From the NCBI GenBank assembly GCA_900660155.1, contig CABFPE010000680.1:258763-304236 (forward strand): DNA of 45,474 nucleotides. Direction: 5' to 3'. Source of the stretch: Hofstenia miamia. Taxonomy: Eukaryota; Xenacoelomorpha; Acoela; Hofsteniidae. The notes under the pieces were generated by a model. The model worked only from the letters and a program-made list of their open reading frames with translations. It did no database searches and had not been told where the DNA came from. The position numbers were made by a program, and so were the translations under genes. Every line of letters begins with the position of its first letter. Position 1 is the stretch's first letter. Positions 28,395-39,345 of this stretch are shown here, one piece after another.

Positions 28395-29250
28395 CTAAAT
28401 TAATGGTTAATAAACAAGTCATTATTAAAAACGAGATAATGTTCACAATCAAAAACACATGACAATTAACATTTAAATGTGCAGCAAAACAAACGACGTT
28501 TTATTTATGATGAAACATATACAAACTGTCATCACAGTGCATTTACAAAAACAGCATTAGTCCATCTAAAATAAAGATTACTGTCCTCATTGAAATGTGT
28601 GTGAAACTTTTGTACAAAAGTATATTTTCCAAGTGCAATGAATGATCTAAATCAATGACGTAAAATTTTAAACAAAAGACATATATATCTTGCTGTGTAT
28701 GATCAATTTTTCACAATGTTCGTTTTCATTTTTAATTCATTTGAATTGTGGAACCTAAAGGCAGGGTAAAATGATAAATAAAACAATTCTTTTTACATAT
28801 CAAACGGGAATCGAATTTGCTATTTCAAAACTGTGTAATGTGATAATTTATTTGAGATTGAGTTGAGGGATAAAACAATGTATACTTTAAACAAAAACAG
28901 TTGTGATGGTACTTTCATAATTACACAAACCAAATCAATTGTTTTTCAAGCATGACGTACAAACAAAACACATCTTCAATTAGATTGTTGTGTGAGACAA
29001 GGTAATAAATCAATGAGGCTTCACTTGATATGCAGACAAAATCAAATCAAAGCAATATATTTCTTCGTGATTACAGAGAAAATATTAATCTTCAATTGTG
29101 TAGAGCAAAACTAAACACATTAATTTCATTACCATTATTGCAAGGACTTGAAGGAATATGGAGGCTATTCAAATATCAAAATGTAAATGTATAAACAGTT
29201 GAATCTAAAACAAATCATTAATAAAACAAATACATTACTTATACTACAAT
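28395..29250. other. AT-rich; weak exon-like fragments only
   Basis: A 32-bp block near 29133-29164 (minus, ending CAATAATG|GTAATG) resembles part of the frame at 29251-29351. I could not link a gene model. Confidence 0.3.
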
Positions 29251-29351
29251 TATTGTGAGGATTTGAACAACTTGGAGGATTTTTTGGATGATTTGTTCGA
29301 ATTGAGCATTCCATCGAGAAAGAAAGTCTTGAGAATTGTTGGTTGAGTTCA
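29243..29351 (-). CDS. possible start exon of an unknown minus-strand gene
   Basis: ATG at 29351 opens 36 codons (MNSTNNSQDFLSRWNAQFEQ, then IIQKILQVVQILTIIVV) before a stop. A donor-like GTATAAG overlaps its end. The C-terminal half is an amphipathic or hydrophobic helix. It may start the same minus-strand transcript as 28326-28394 and 28025-28174, or be a chance frame. Confidence 0.22.
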
Positions 29352-30179
29352 TTTTACTAGAAGATTGTAAGTTAACAAATAATTGAATGAAATTTTCAAA
29401 TTCTTTCTACCATTTATAAATGTCAATTGTTTACATTTCAAGCAGTTTATCTAATAATGAACATTCAATTACATAATTTAAATAGTGAAAAACATTTCAC
29501 AGAATTACATTTAGAATGGTTTATCTAAAAATGAACTTGTAAAAATTTTTCATGAAAAATATTACATAATGTACATGGTGAAAAAAAATAAATAAAAACA
29601 TTTCAGGGAAACATAAAAATTATTTACTAATCAATATATCATGTATAATAATATTTTAAAAATCTCACTGTATTCTAAGCAAAAAATGATGTCTGTACTA
29701 TGAGAAGTCTAGTAATTTTGTGATAACGTTTTGTTTACATACTGTCTACAAACAATTGGCTTTTGCATCCTCATAAATATTTGTTTATTTACCATTTGAA
29801 TATCTGTAATTTTCACAAAGAATTGTATATTTAAGAATTTTGTTACCTATTCCAACAATAGATTCCAATATACCCTATAAACATCTTGGTAAAGTTGATA
29901 TTTGACTAACCAAATTTTTTCAGATTTTCACACAATAGTTTGTTACTAAATTATTGACAATAAATCTGTCAATTTATTAAATTTTTAAATCCATAGAAAT
30001 ACATCAAACTCTTGACTAAATCAGGTAATAAAATACATATTTTAGAAAAAAATTATTCATGAATTGATTGCTTGTATAAATGTCTAAAGTGATTTGAAGC
30101 AAATTGAAACTGCTCATTAATTAGACAAACAAGAGCTTAAATTTTTACATTTGAATGCAAAAAGTAAGTCATAATCTCA
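29352..30179. other. AT-rich, nothing recognised
   Basis: No gene, no repeat recognised. Confidence 0.5.
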
Positions 30180-30474
30180 AAGAAAAAGTAAATATACCAA
30201 GGGTAGAAACTAAACACATGAAGGAAAAAGTAAATATACCAAGGGTAGAAACTAAACACATGAAGGAAAAAGTAAATATACCAAGGGTAGAAACTAAACA
30301 CATGAAGGAAAAAATAAATACCAAGGGTAGAAACTAAACACATGAAGGAAAAAGTAAATATACCAAGGGTAGAAACTAAACACATGAAGGAAAAAATTAA
30401 TATACCAAGGGTAGAAACTAAACACATGAAGGAAAAAATTAATATACCAAGGGCAGAAACTAAACACATGAAGG
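30180..30474 (+). repeat. 42-bp minisatellite, 7 copies
   Basis: Seven head-to-tail copies of a 42-bp unit containing ATACCAAGGGTAGAAACTAA and ACACATGAAGGAAAAA. The unit length is a multiple of three, so most copies are open on both strands (one frame repeats MKEKVNIPRVETKH). Copy 4 lacks two bases and breaks that frame. The last two copies share a GTAAAT-to-ATTAAT change, showing copy-to-copy spread. Probably non-coding. Confidence 0.9.
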
Positions 30475-30725
30475 CAATTTATTTTTAAAATCTGTTACAT
30501 GTAAATGCATATAGATTAGTTAATATTTCAAATATTTTTACAATGCTTTACATAAATAAACACACTAGTTGGTGGAGGTGATAAGAAAATTTATATTGCC
30601 AATGTTAATTTGACTATTATCATCATTACTATATATGTACATTGCCAAATGTAAAAAGTAACAAATAACAAAAACTCTATGTTTATAAATTTAATAGATA
30701 TCAGTACAAGTTTTCAAAATTTTTC
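30475..30725. other. AT-rich spacer
   Basis: Nothing recognised. Confidence 0.5.
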
Positions 30726-31161
30726 AGGACAATGACCAGCAATCAATATCTTAAACACATCTACAGGTATGTTTTGCGCGAATTTGCAATTATTGAGCAA
30801 AAGATGGTCATTTTGAATAATATTCAAAAAGTTATAAACCATGAAATTGTACCACTCACTTGGAACAGAGTTTTGCACATTCAATTTCAATTATCTCCAG
30901 CACCATGTATTTGTGACACCTGCTGGGGTCTAAATCCTCACATAGGCTTTGACACTACAAATTTCAATTCACCCACATACAAAAGGAGCAGTTGAAATTT
31001 TAAAGAAAAATATCGATAGAATTCATGTGGAAGGATTTTCTATAGACTGCTATTTCAAAATATTTTCCCTTATTGATGGAGGCATTGAAGAAGATGATAG
31101 AGTGTCAATTTTCTTCGATCATGGACATTGTGTGGGATATAGTTTAACATCATGTGAATAA
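30726..31161 (+). CDS. small unknown protein gene, split between two frames
   Basis: After a TTTTTCAG acceptor-like site, ATG at 30732 starts a frame through MTSNQYLKHIYR (followed by a donor-like CAG|GTATGT) and on to CICDTCWGLNPHIGF, ending at 30995. From about 30970 the next frame is open to a stop at 31161 (GAVEILKKNIDRIHVEGFSI, then GGIEEDDRVSIFF). One missing base near 30985, or a spliced intron, would join them into about 140 residues. I do not recognise the product. Confidence 0.4.
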
Positions 31162-31215
31162 ATGTTGATAGTTGTTGTTGTTTTAATGCTTTGATATATT
31201 TTAACACTTCAATCA

Positions 31216-32126
31216 TATATATATATATATATATATATATANNNNNNNNNNNNNNNNNNNNNNNNNNNNNNNNNNNNNNNNNNNNNNNNNNNNNNNNNNN
31301 NNNNNNNNNNNNNNNNNNNNNNNNNNNNNNNNNNNNNNNNNNNNNNNNNNNNNNNNNNNNNNNNNNNNNNNNNNNNNNNNNNNNNNNNNNNNNNNNNNNN
31401 NNNNNNNNNNNNNNNNNNNNNNNNNNNNNNNNNNNNNNNNNNNNNNNNNNNNNNNNNNNNNNNNNNNNNNNNNNNNNNNNNNNNNNNNNNNNNNNNNNNN
31501 NNNNNNNNNNNNNNNNNNNNNNNNNNNNNNNNNNNNNNNNNNNNNNNNNNNNNNNNNNNNNNNNNNNNNNNNNNNNNNNNNNNNNNNNNNNNNNNNNNNN
31601 NNNNNNNNNNNNNNNNNNNNNNNNNNNNNNNNNNNNNNNNNNNNNNNNNNNNNNNNNNNNNNNNNNNNNNNNNNNNNNNNNNNNNNNNNNNNNNNNNNNN
31701 NNNNNNNNNNNNNNNNNNNNNNNNNNNNNNNNNNNNNNNNNNNNNNNNNNNNNNNNNNNNNNNNNNNNNNNNNNNNNNNNNNNNNNNNNNNNNNNNNNNN
31801 NNNNNNNNNNNNNNNNNNNNNNNNNNNNNNNNNNNNNNNNNNNNNNNNNNNNNNNNNNNNNNNNNNNNNNNNNNNNNNNNNNNNNNNNNNNNNNNNNNNN
31901 NNNNNNNNNNNNNNNNNNNNNNNNNNNNNNNNNNNNNNNNNNNNNNNNNNNNNNNNNNNNNNNNNNNNNNNNNNNNNNNNNNNNNNNNNNNNNNNNNNNN
32001 NNNNNNNNNNNNNNNNNNNNNNNNNNNNNNNNNNNNNNNNNNNNNNNNNNNNNNNNNNNNNNNNNNNNNNNNNNNNNNNNNNNNNNNNNNNNNNNNNNNN
32101 NNNNNNNNNNNNNNNNNNNNNNNNNG

Positions 32127-32188
<62 letters not shown>
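31216..32188. repeat. long (TA)n microsatellite containing an assembly gap
   Basis: (TA)n lies on both sides of the Ns (31216-31241 and 32126-32188, with single TG interruptions). The gap is therefore very probably a long TA array that could not be assembled. Confidence 0.9.
31242..32125. other. assembly gap (884 N)
   Basis: Unsequenced, estimated length. Confidence 0.99.
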
Positions 32189-32190
<2 letters not shown>

Positions 32191-32645
32191 GAATAATAGC
32201 AACATTGTTTCAAAATTACACATGTAATATTCTGGACGAAGACAATGGTGTCAATTTAATTCTTGATCAATAACTAGTAAATATTTATTTCTCAAAACGT
32301 GTACAGGTATACTCATTACAGGGTATATTAAAACATTAGCAAATTAGCTGCTTCAACTACATCCAATCAACCATGTAAATGATACCATCACCAAAATAAC
32401 CTTAAACATTGTTAATGATACCCCAATTTTGAATATTTTTTACTTTAAAATTTATGATTCAATGAAATTGACTATTTTGAGTAGCGACATCTAGTAAAAT
32501 TTGAAATTATTCTGTTGCCTAAAATTATTGGCTTCTGAGTCCCGAGCCTGTAAAACTTTATGAGCTAATGTTTCTATTGGATGGCCAAAATTTGGGGAGT
32601 ATAAAAACCTAATTTTGATACTTTATCATTATCCTCAAGTAAGCC
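32189..32645. other. AT-rich spacer
   Basis: Nothing recognised. Confidence 0.5.
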
Positions 32646-32930
32646 ATGTACACTAATAAAGCACTATTCAATTGTTTAGATGCTAACATAGATAGTGTAA
32701 AGATCATGCCTGGAAGTCTTACGGTAGGAGAGTGGAGAAAGATATACAACGTAAAAAGGTTTTCAACAAGATATGGTCCAACTATCAGAGTTGACCTTGA
32801 TCAACCGAGTCTGTACACCATAACAATTGATGACGATTACAAACTCTTGATCAGTGCAAAAATGCAAAGACTATCTAATGCAGATAGTGGTCAGATTGTT
32901 TTATTTTTTCATGATAATAAATGTAAATAG
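32646..32930 (+). CDS. small unknown protein, 94 residues
   Basis: Complete frame from ATG to stop. The core PGSLTVGEWRKIYNVKRFST, then RYGPTIRVDLD, and the end NADSGQIVLFFHDNKCK follow a pattern (LxVGxxYxVxxxxTRYGxxxxVxLx...) that I recall from short uncharacterised proteins in aphids, cnidarians and other invertebrates, often near mobile elements. I cannot verify this. Same strand as the broken frame at 30726-31161. Function unknown. Confidence 0.45.
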   Translation: MYTNKALFNCLDANIDSVKIMPGSLTVGEWRKIYNVKRFSTRYGPTIRVDLDQPSLYTITIDDDYKLLISAKMQRLSNADSGQIVLFFHDNKCK

Positions 32931-33348
32931 TTATTTTATCCTTAATTATATTATTATACATAACCTGTATCTAATATGTTGATTTCGCCCAACCCAATAA
33001 TTTATTTAACTTTACTATAACATGTATCTCTTATCTGATATTATTTCATTCAGTTCATTCCCTCTTTGCTAAAATTGAATGTAAATTTGCATGCTAACAA
33101 TGACATTTATTGTTTTTGACTAGATGATAGAATTTTACTCATTTGCAATAGAGGTTTAGGGAACAGTTTACATTCTTTCTTATACCATAATCATTGTTTA
33201 ACGAAAATCACTGTAAGTTTGAAATAACAAATACAAAATACTAATGAAAAATTATATCATAAAACAACGTTAATGTCTACTTGAATGTAACAAAAAAAAT
33301 AATGAATATCTACGAATGTAAAATTTCACAATTGTATGCTTAAGATAT
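32931..33348. other. AT-rich spacer
   Basis: Nothing recognised. Confidence 0.5.
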
Positions 33349-33594
33349 CAATCTTTGGCGTTATTGTACTTTAGGGGACCCAGTTTGGGTGACGTCATAA
33401 AATGGGTATTAAACTCTAATCTTAACCCTAACCCTACTCCCCAACCAATGTATATTGCATTTCATCTTGTTGATTAATTTTTTGCAAAACACCCAAGTTT
33501 TGGGTGAGGGATTGAAGTTAGGGTTAGAGTTTTATACCCATTTTATGACGTCACATAAACTGGGTCCCCTAAAGTACAATAACGCCCAATCTTT
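33349..33594. mobile_element. 230-bp MITE with long inverted repeats and 8-bp target duplication
   Basis: The element 33357-33586 starts GGCGTTATTGTACTTTAGGG and ends with the near-exact reverse complement. The arms match for about 65-75 bp, including GTGACGTCATAAAATGGGTA. It is flanked on both sides by CAATCTTT (33349-33356 and 33587-33594), a perfect 8-bp duplication. Eight-base duplications point to hAT- or Merlin-like mobilisation; the GGCG end is not the usual hAT CAGGG. The inner arms contain TAACCCTAACCCTA, which looks like telomere repeat. No coding capacity. Confidence 0.9.
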
Positions 33595-34690
33595 AAGGGA
33601 ATCTATGTTAGTATTTGCTGTAATCAAAAATAATAACAAGTAATAATAATACATATAAGAACCTACTTAAATCAAGAATGACTGCATACCTGTAGATTAG
33701 AAATTGAAGTTGCACCTAATACTTTGGTCAAACATAAAACTGTAAAATGATTTTTTTCAACAAAACAAAAATTTATTAGTTATAGAAATTAAATTTCTTT
33801 ATATTGATATTCATTCATTTATTATTATTATAATTACGAATTGAAATAAAATATCAGTGACATATCAAGTTATTTTTTAACAAAAGCGAGTAGAACAAAA
33901 TTGCTTGTAAGATTTTTTATTCTAACACATCGAAATTCCAGGTAAATTTTATCATTATGAAATGACGTGCCTTAGCTAGATTACAAATCATATAGATGGT
34001 TATTTCATATTACAAATGAACAAATGATGACTTTTAATGATTATCTAAATTTATTGAGTAGAAAGGAAACAGCGTTTTGCACATGTGATAGAATCAACTG
34101 TGAGTTTTTAAGTCGATTAATCTCTTAACTTGTGGAAAATTTACTTAATCATGGTTACCGATATCCACAAAATTGTGAAAATTTTACAGATTGTATAAAG
34201 GACTATTATAAATTTGTGCGTTGAATGAACACTCCATCAGGTATATTATCACTTATTATTACTCATTGTAAATTTAAAAAATTCATTGTAAAACCATTGT
34301 AATTATTGATTTTTTTGACACTTTGTTCTCGTCTTTTTAATATTAATTTATTACAATATTAATGCTTAAATCTTTAAAAGAATATCTTTCGTTTATAAAC
34401 TAATAGAATGACGGAAAACAAAACTATAAATTTATTTTACCAAATTATTATATATGAATCAAAACACTGTTTGTAAGTTCTATATCGTTGTTGTGGTAAA
34501 GTTTTTTATTTTTGCAATTGACATTTGTCATCTGTGAAACATGTATTTATTTTTCTCAATATTTTCATTTGAAAATAATTATTAGTTACAACTTTTACCG
34601 AAAAAATAGAAATAAAATATATTTCCCAAAAACGTGAATTTCTTGCATATAGAATTTCAATTATCTTTGACAATTATTTATGTAATATGT
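33595..34690. other. AT-rich, nothing recognised
   Basis: No coding signal or repeat recognised. Confidence 0.5.
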
Positions 34691-34726
34691 ATAAAAAAAA
34701 AATTTGGTTACATTTTATACAATAGA

Positions 34727-34842
34727 CTACAAAAAAATATGTTTGCCAACAAAAACCAATGACGTCAGAGATGTACAGACAGCCAAAGTACACAATTACA
34801 TGACAGACATGCGCGCCAGGGTCAAAGGTCAAAATATCCATG
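34727..34842 (+). CDS. possible internal exon, unrecognised
   Basis: Acceptor-like TTATACAATAG precedes an open block (..YKKICLPTKTNDVRDVQTAK.. ..MTDMRARVKGQNIHE) ending at a donor-like GAG|GTATGC near 34842. Its composition is less AT-rich than the flanks. A second open frame just downstream (34870-35025, ALAKIEFLESIDEAEKKS..) is offset by one base and may be a following exon after a very short intron, or a frameshifted continuation. Product unknown. Confidence 0.28.
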
Positions 34843-35029
34843 AGGTATGCTTGGCTTATTACTACTGCTTTCAAAGTAGCTTTAGCAAAGATAGAATTCT
34901 TGGAAAGTATTGATGAAGCTGAGAAAAAATCGGTAATGCAAAGTTCAATTCAAACCATAGTGATGCCAAACTCCATCAATGAAGTCACAAAATTTCATGT
35001 TTTACACAGGGATTATTTGTGGTAATCCC

Positions 35030-35350
35030 AGCTGGTAAAGCATAGAAGCTAAGTCTAAGACATCATACAAGTAGATGTATGACACCGTTGTAGTGACAAA
35101 AGATTTACAGTTCTATTGTTTTCTATATTATGTCCGATTCCATGTTAGGTATTATTTTATCATGTACATTAAAAACTGCTTCTGCAACAGCTGTCGACGC
35201 CTTTGAGACGATTTCATCAAAAACACTAATTTTGAATCTAGATCTACTGACTTTTTTTTAGAAATCTGGTTTATTCACAGGGTTTAATTGTAAATTTTGC
35301 ACTTAAATGCAAATCCTGAATCATTCAAAGAGAATTCTGATTCATAAATT
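35030..35350. other. AT-rich spacer
   Basis: Nothing recognised on the plus strand. A minus-strand AATAAA (35275-35270) fits the candidate exon next to it. Confidence 0.4.
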
Positions 35351-35357
35351 ACCTTTC

Positions 35358-35491
35358 TCAACAGTCTGGAAGTTCTTCTTGTGGTTTTCTCTTCTGATTT
35401 TGTTTAGCAAACCTCACTTTTTTCAATTTACATTTTCTGGGTGGCGACTCGAATTGCTTCTGGCACAATGGGGACGTCAGTGGGTCTAGAT
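35358..35491 (-). CDS. possible terminal exon of an unknown minus-strand gene
   Basis: A strong acceptor (TTGTTATGTTGTTTTTAG) precedes a minus-strand frame LDPLTSPLCQKQFESPPRKC, then a basic KLKKVRFAKQNQKRKPQ stretch and PDC before a TGA at 35358. An AATAAA on the same strand lies about 85 bp further. The lysine/arginine-rich end resembles a nuclear localisation signal. Upstream exons would have to lie beyond 35.5 kb, where a LINE now sits, and were not found. Confidence 0.35.
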
Positions 35492-36561
35492 CTAAAAACA
35501 ACATAACAACAACAAGGTATAATTTCCTCTCTCGGTATATCTTAAATATATTTAATCTTAATGACACAGCAGCTGGTGTAGGTAGTTTTAAACATACTTA
35601 CTATAATGCCATAGAAACATATTCATCCAGAATCAATCATTATTTGCATCATCCAACCTGAGTGTAAAGGCGTCTAAAACCATCCAGGTTAAAATATCAG
35701 ATCACAGACCTCCGCTCACATCGTTTAAGGGTAATGAAGACCATGGGCCAGGCATCTGGAGGATGAAAAGCTGTGCCATCAATAATTGTAAAGATGAAGT
35801 TAATGTAATAATTAAGTCGTCGTTAGAGAACTCAAATCTAGAAAACATCCAATCTAAATGTGTCTTTATGAAAGCAAATGTTAAAAATTACATTTTTAAT
35901 AAGCAGAAGGAAATTGATTCTAATCGCTTCTTCATGCAAAGACGGTATGAAAAACAATTATACTGTTTGAATGAAGACCTATATAACTATAATGAACTGA
36001 AAGAACAGTATGAGAGAGTCGTTGATAACATCCAGACACAGAACGCAAAAAATCAGTTGGAGTATGCACAATGCATTGAATACAAAATTGGAGAAGGAAA
36101 TCCCAAAAACATCAAATCCTTCCTTGATAAATCAATGATGAATTTGGGAATAAATGAAGTTAAGATCAATGAAAATACAATATCCAAGAACCAGAGTGAT
36201 ATTATCAAAGTATTCACTGATTTTTATAGAGAGTTATATAAAGAATCACCAACAGCACCAGACGCCATTCATCTAGTCTATCAATCCCTGGAAGAAAAAG
36301 ATATTAACGAACTTTCTGCAGACGAAATAAATGGCGCTATAAATAAATTAAAAAACTTTAAGGTGTACTCTGTTGCCATATCTCAAATTATTGATTACTG
36401 CTATTTTAGAACACGGAAGTATAGAAAAGGGAATTACAAACGCTCTCATAAAATTATTGCCAAAAAAGGATAAAGATCCATGCTCACCAAAATTGTGGCC
36501 ACCAATATCACTACTAAATGTAATCTTAAAATACTCTCCCATATTCTCAATAATCGCATTA

Positions 36562-38010
36562 GCCCAGGGAAATACTTATATGAGACACAGACCGGGTTTG
36601 TAAAAGGCAGAAGAGGGGGTTCCAACATCTGCACTTTACAATGCCTCATTGATATCTGCAACTCTAAGCAACTAAACTTAGGAATACTCAGTGTTGGCTT
36701 CAGTAAAGCCTATGATTCACTAAATCATAACTTCCTTTTTAACACTCTAACAAGAATTGGATTTCCAGCACTATTTCTTAAACTAGTGAAGGCTCTTTAT
36801 AGAAACAACAGTTCATTTTAACTAATAAATGGCTATCTATCAACAGAAATCAACATAAGAAGAGGTGTACGCCAAGGATGTCCACTATCATGTATGTTAT
36901 TTAATTTTGCAATAGAGCCCTTTTTAGGTGCATTACGCTCATCTTTGCCAAGTAGTTTTCACCACAAGGAGGTTAAAATTAATTATCTAGCCTTCGCTGA
37001 TGACATCACCATCCTTGTCTCGTCACAAGATGATCTTAGGAAAGCCTTTCAACTACTATATAAATTTGAAAAAGTAAGTGGCCTTTTGATAAATAAACAA
37101 AAATCTGTATTTACCAGGTTGAACAGTGCATTCGATTGGGAAGCTCACTGTGTATTAATATTAAAACGTCAGGGCCTTACGAATTTGACTTATATAATTT
37201 CATAGAGGAAAACAAACATTTAATCAATTTTATCTCCAATAGAAAGATGTACTAAACAAGCTTCTATATTACTTGCAATACTTTCNGCCCAGGGAAATAC
37301 TTATATGAGACACAGACCGGGTTTGTAAAAGGCAGAAGAGGGGGTTCCAACATCTGCACTTTACAATGCCTCATTGATATCTGCAACTCTAAGCAACTAA
37401 ACTTAGGAATACTCAGTGTTGGCTTCAGTAAAGCCTATGATTCACTAAATCATAACTTCCTTTTTAACACTCTAACAAGAATTGGATTTCCAGCACTATT
37501 TCTTAAACTAGTGAAGGCTCTTTATAGAAACAACAGTTCATTTTAACTAATAAATGGCTATCTATCAACAGAAATCAACATAAGAAGAGGTGTACGCCAA
37601 GGATGTCCACTATCATGTATGTTATTTAATTTTGCAATAGAGCCCTTTTTAGGTGCATTACGCTCATCTTTGCCAAGTAGTTTTCACCACAAGGAGGTTA
37701 AAATTAATTATCTAGCCTTCGCTGATGACATCACCATCCTTGTCTCGTCACAAGATGATCTTAGGAAAGCCTTTCAACTACTATATAAATTTGAAAAAGT
37801 AAGTGGCCTTTTGATAAATAAACAAAAATCTGTATTTACCAGGTTGAACAGTGCATTCGATTGGGAAGCTCACTGTGTATTAATATTAAAACGTCAGGGC
37901 CTTACGAATTTGACTTATATAATTTCATAGAGGAAAACAAACATTTAATCAATTTTATCTCCAATAGAAAGATGTACTAAACAAGCTTCTATATTACTTG
38001 CAATACTTTC
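36562..38010 (+). repeat. 724-bp exact duplication around a single N
   Basis: 36562-37285 (GCCCAGGGAAATAC...ACTTGCAATACTTTC) and 37287-38010 are identical by eye, and only the N at 37286 separates them. The LINE frame continues normally only after the second copy. Two contigs overlapping by 724 bp but joined without merging explain this best. Confidence 0.95.
37286..37286. other. single-N contig join
   Basis: One N exactly at the junction of two identical 724-bp blocks. Confidence 0.99.
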
Positions 38011-39345
38011 CATCTGTAACCGAAAACAATCAACTGCAGAGATCCATAAATGAGGCAGTCTGGAAAAACCGAGACCATAGCAGACCAACAAAACTGTTGT
38101 ATTGTTCGAACCAAAATGGCGGAATTCAACTGCCTAATATTTTTTACTTGCAGGCATCTTATAAAATTAATCTTATATTTAACATTCTCTTGAATGATTG
38201 TCATCCAGTGAATGACCTTTACAAAATTGTAATTCAAAATACAACGAAAAAGAACAGTCTATTGGAATTGCTATGCGATCTGCAGCTATCTCAAAGGTTG
38301 AAGAAGGTTTGGCTCCATTTGTGTAACACCCTATCTCTGTTCAAATCTATGAGATTTCAGCTCAACCCGCACAAATGTTGCTTAGTGTTCCAAAACAGCG
38401 AAAAAGTGAAATAAAATTTAATATGAAGTGTAAACCAACGTGTATTAGCAACTTTGCAATCAAAAAACGTAACAAATTTTTTATCTTTAAGCATAAGGCC
38501 AAAAGTAAAAGCATCTCCGACTTCGTCTATTTTTCAGACCCAGCAATAGGTAGAATATACGACAAGGCTTCTGAATACTGGAATATCTCAACTGAAACCA
38601 TAAAGCTGCTGTTAAAAAAAATAAAATCTTCTACAGTCCATCCATATTATAAGAATATAATGTACAAAATTGCTTTGAACAGAATCATAAATTCTTCTTT
38701 TCCGCCTAATCAGTACACCAAGATGCCGCCTTTGCCTTGAGGAAAATGAAAATCCAAAACACCTCATTTTTTACTGCAAAAGGCTGAAAATTTTACCAAC
38801 CTGAAAGATCTACTAACATCAAAAAATTTTATTCAAGACGTAAACTATTGTATTAAGAGCGTAGCACAACCAAGAGATGAAATCACTTAAGCAAGTAGTA
38901 CAATCTTAGATACCCCCTTTTTTCTGTAATTGATTGTATTACGTAACCAAAGGATGTTTTTATTTTTAAGTATTTTAGTCATGAGTGTTCATACATTTTA
39001 AATTAACCTACTTCTTTTTAGATTATCCGTGTCCATATGTTGTCTCTTTTTTACTAGCATCTTTTGAAAAGTAAGTATGTGTGTGTTTGTCTTTCCTCCA
39101 TTAAACCTATTTCTGCGTGTTTCTGTTTTATCCCTTTCGTTCCCTCTTAGATTTCTTTAAGGTAAAATACCTGCTATACTCTTTCGTGTGTTATTACTCC
39201 GTTAATTGTTATTGTAAATAGCTGTACATATTGTATATATATGCTCTGTCTGGTTGAGGCATATGATGCTTTTTTAGTACTGTGATGAAAAGAACTGCTT
39301 GGACTGTAAATAGCCTTGTAAATACTAGAATCTAAAAAAAAGAGA

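Larger units (their letters stand above)
35560..39345 (+). mobile_element. L1/Tx1-like LINE, 5'-truncated, degenerate and duplicated by the assembly
   Basis: It starts in the endonuclease C-terminus (ASSNLSVKASKTIQVKISDH, then GPGIWRMK), followed by a linker. Reverse transcriptase blocks follow in three frames: LSADEINGAINKLKNFK, LIKLLPKKDKDP..PISLLN, TGFVKGRRGGSNI, FSKAYDSLNHNFL, RGVRQGCPLSCMLFNFAIEP and LAFADDITILVSS (FADD core). NQNGGIQLPNIFYLQASYKI and, near 38720-38780, CRLCLEENEN..HLIFYC (C-x2-C-x10-H-x4-C zinc knuckle) complete it. This order and the GGIQLPN block are typical of Tx1/L1-like elements. Stops and frame changes make it inactive. 36562-37285 is repeated exactly at 37287-38010 across a single N. 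Confidence 0.8.

Noticed and set aside
30137..30469. 110-codon minus-strand frame with hydrophobic repeats
   Set aside because: It is only the complement of the 42-bp minisatellite, and the apparent transmembrane repeats follow from the unit sequence.
30180..30474. CRISPR array
   Set aside because: The repeats are directly adjacent without unique spacers and the sequence is animal nuclear DNA; it is a minisatellite.
31191..32223. 330-codon YIYIYI frames
   Set aside because: Artefact of (TA)n plus Ns.
33420..33440. Interstitial telomere tract (TAACCCTAACCC)
   Set aside because: Only about two units, and both copies lie within the arms of a MITE, which explains them.
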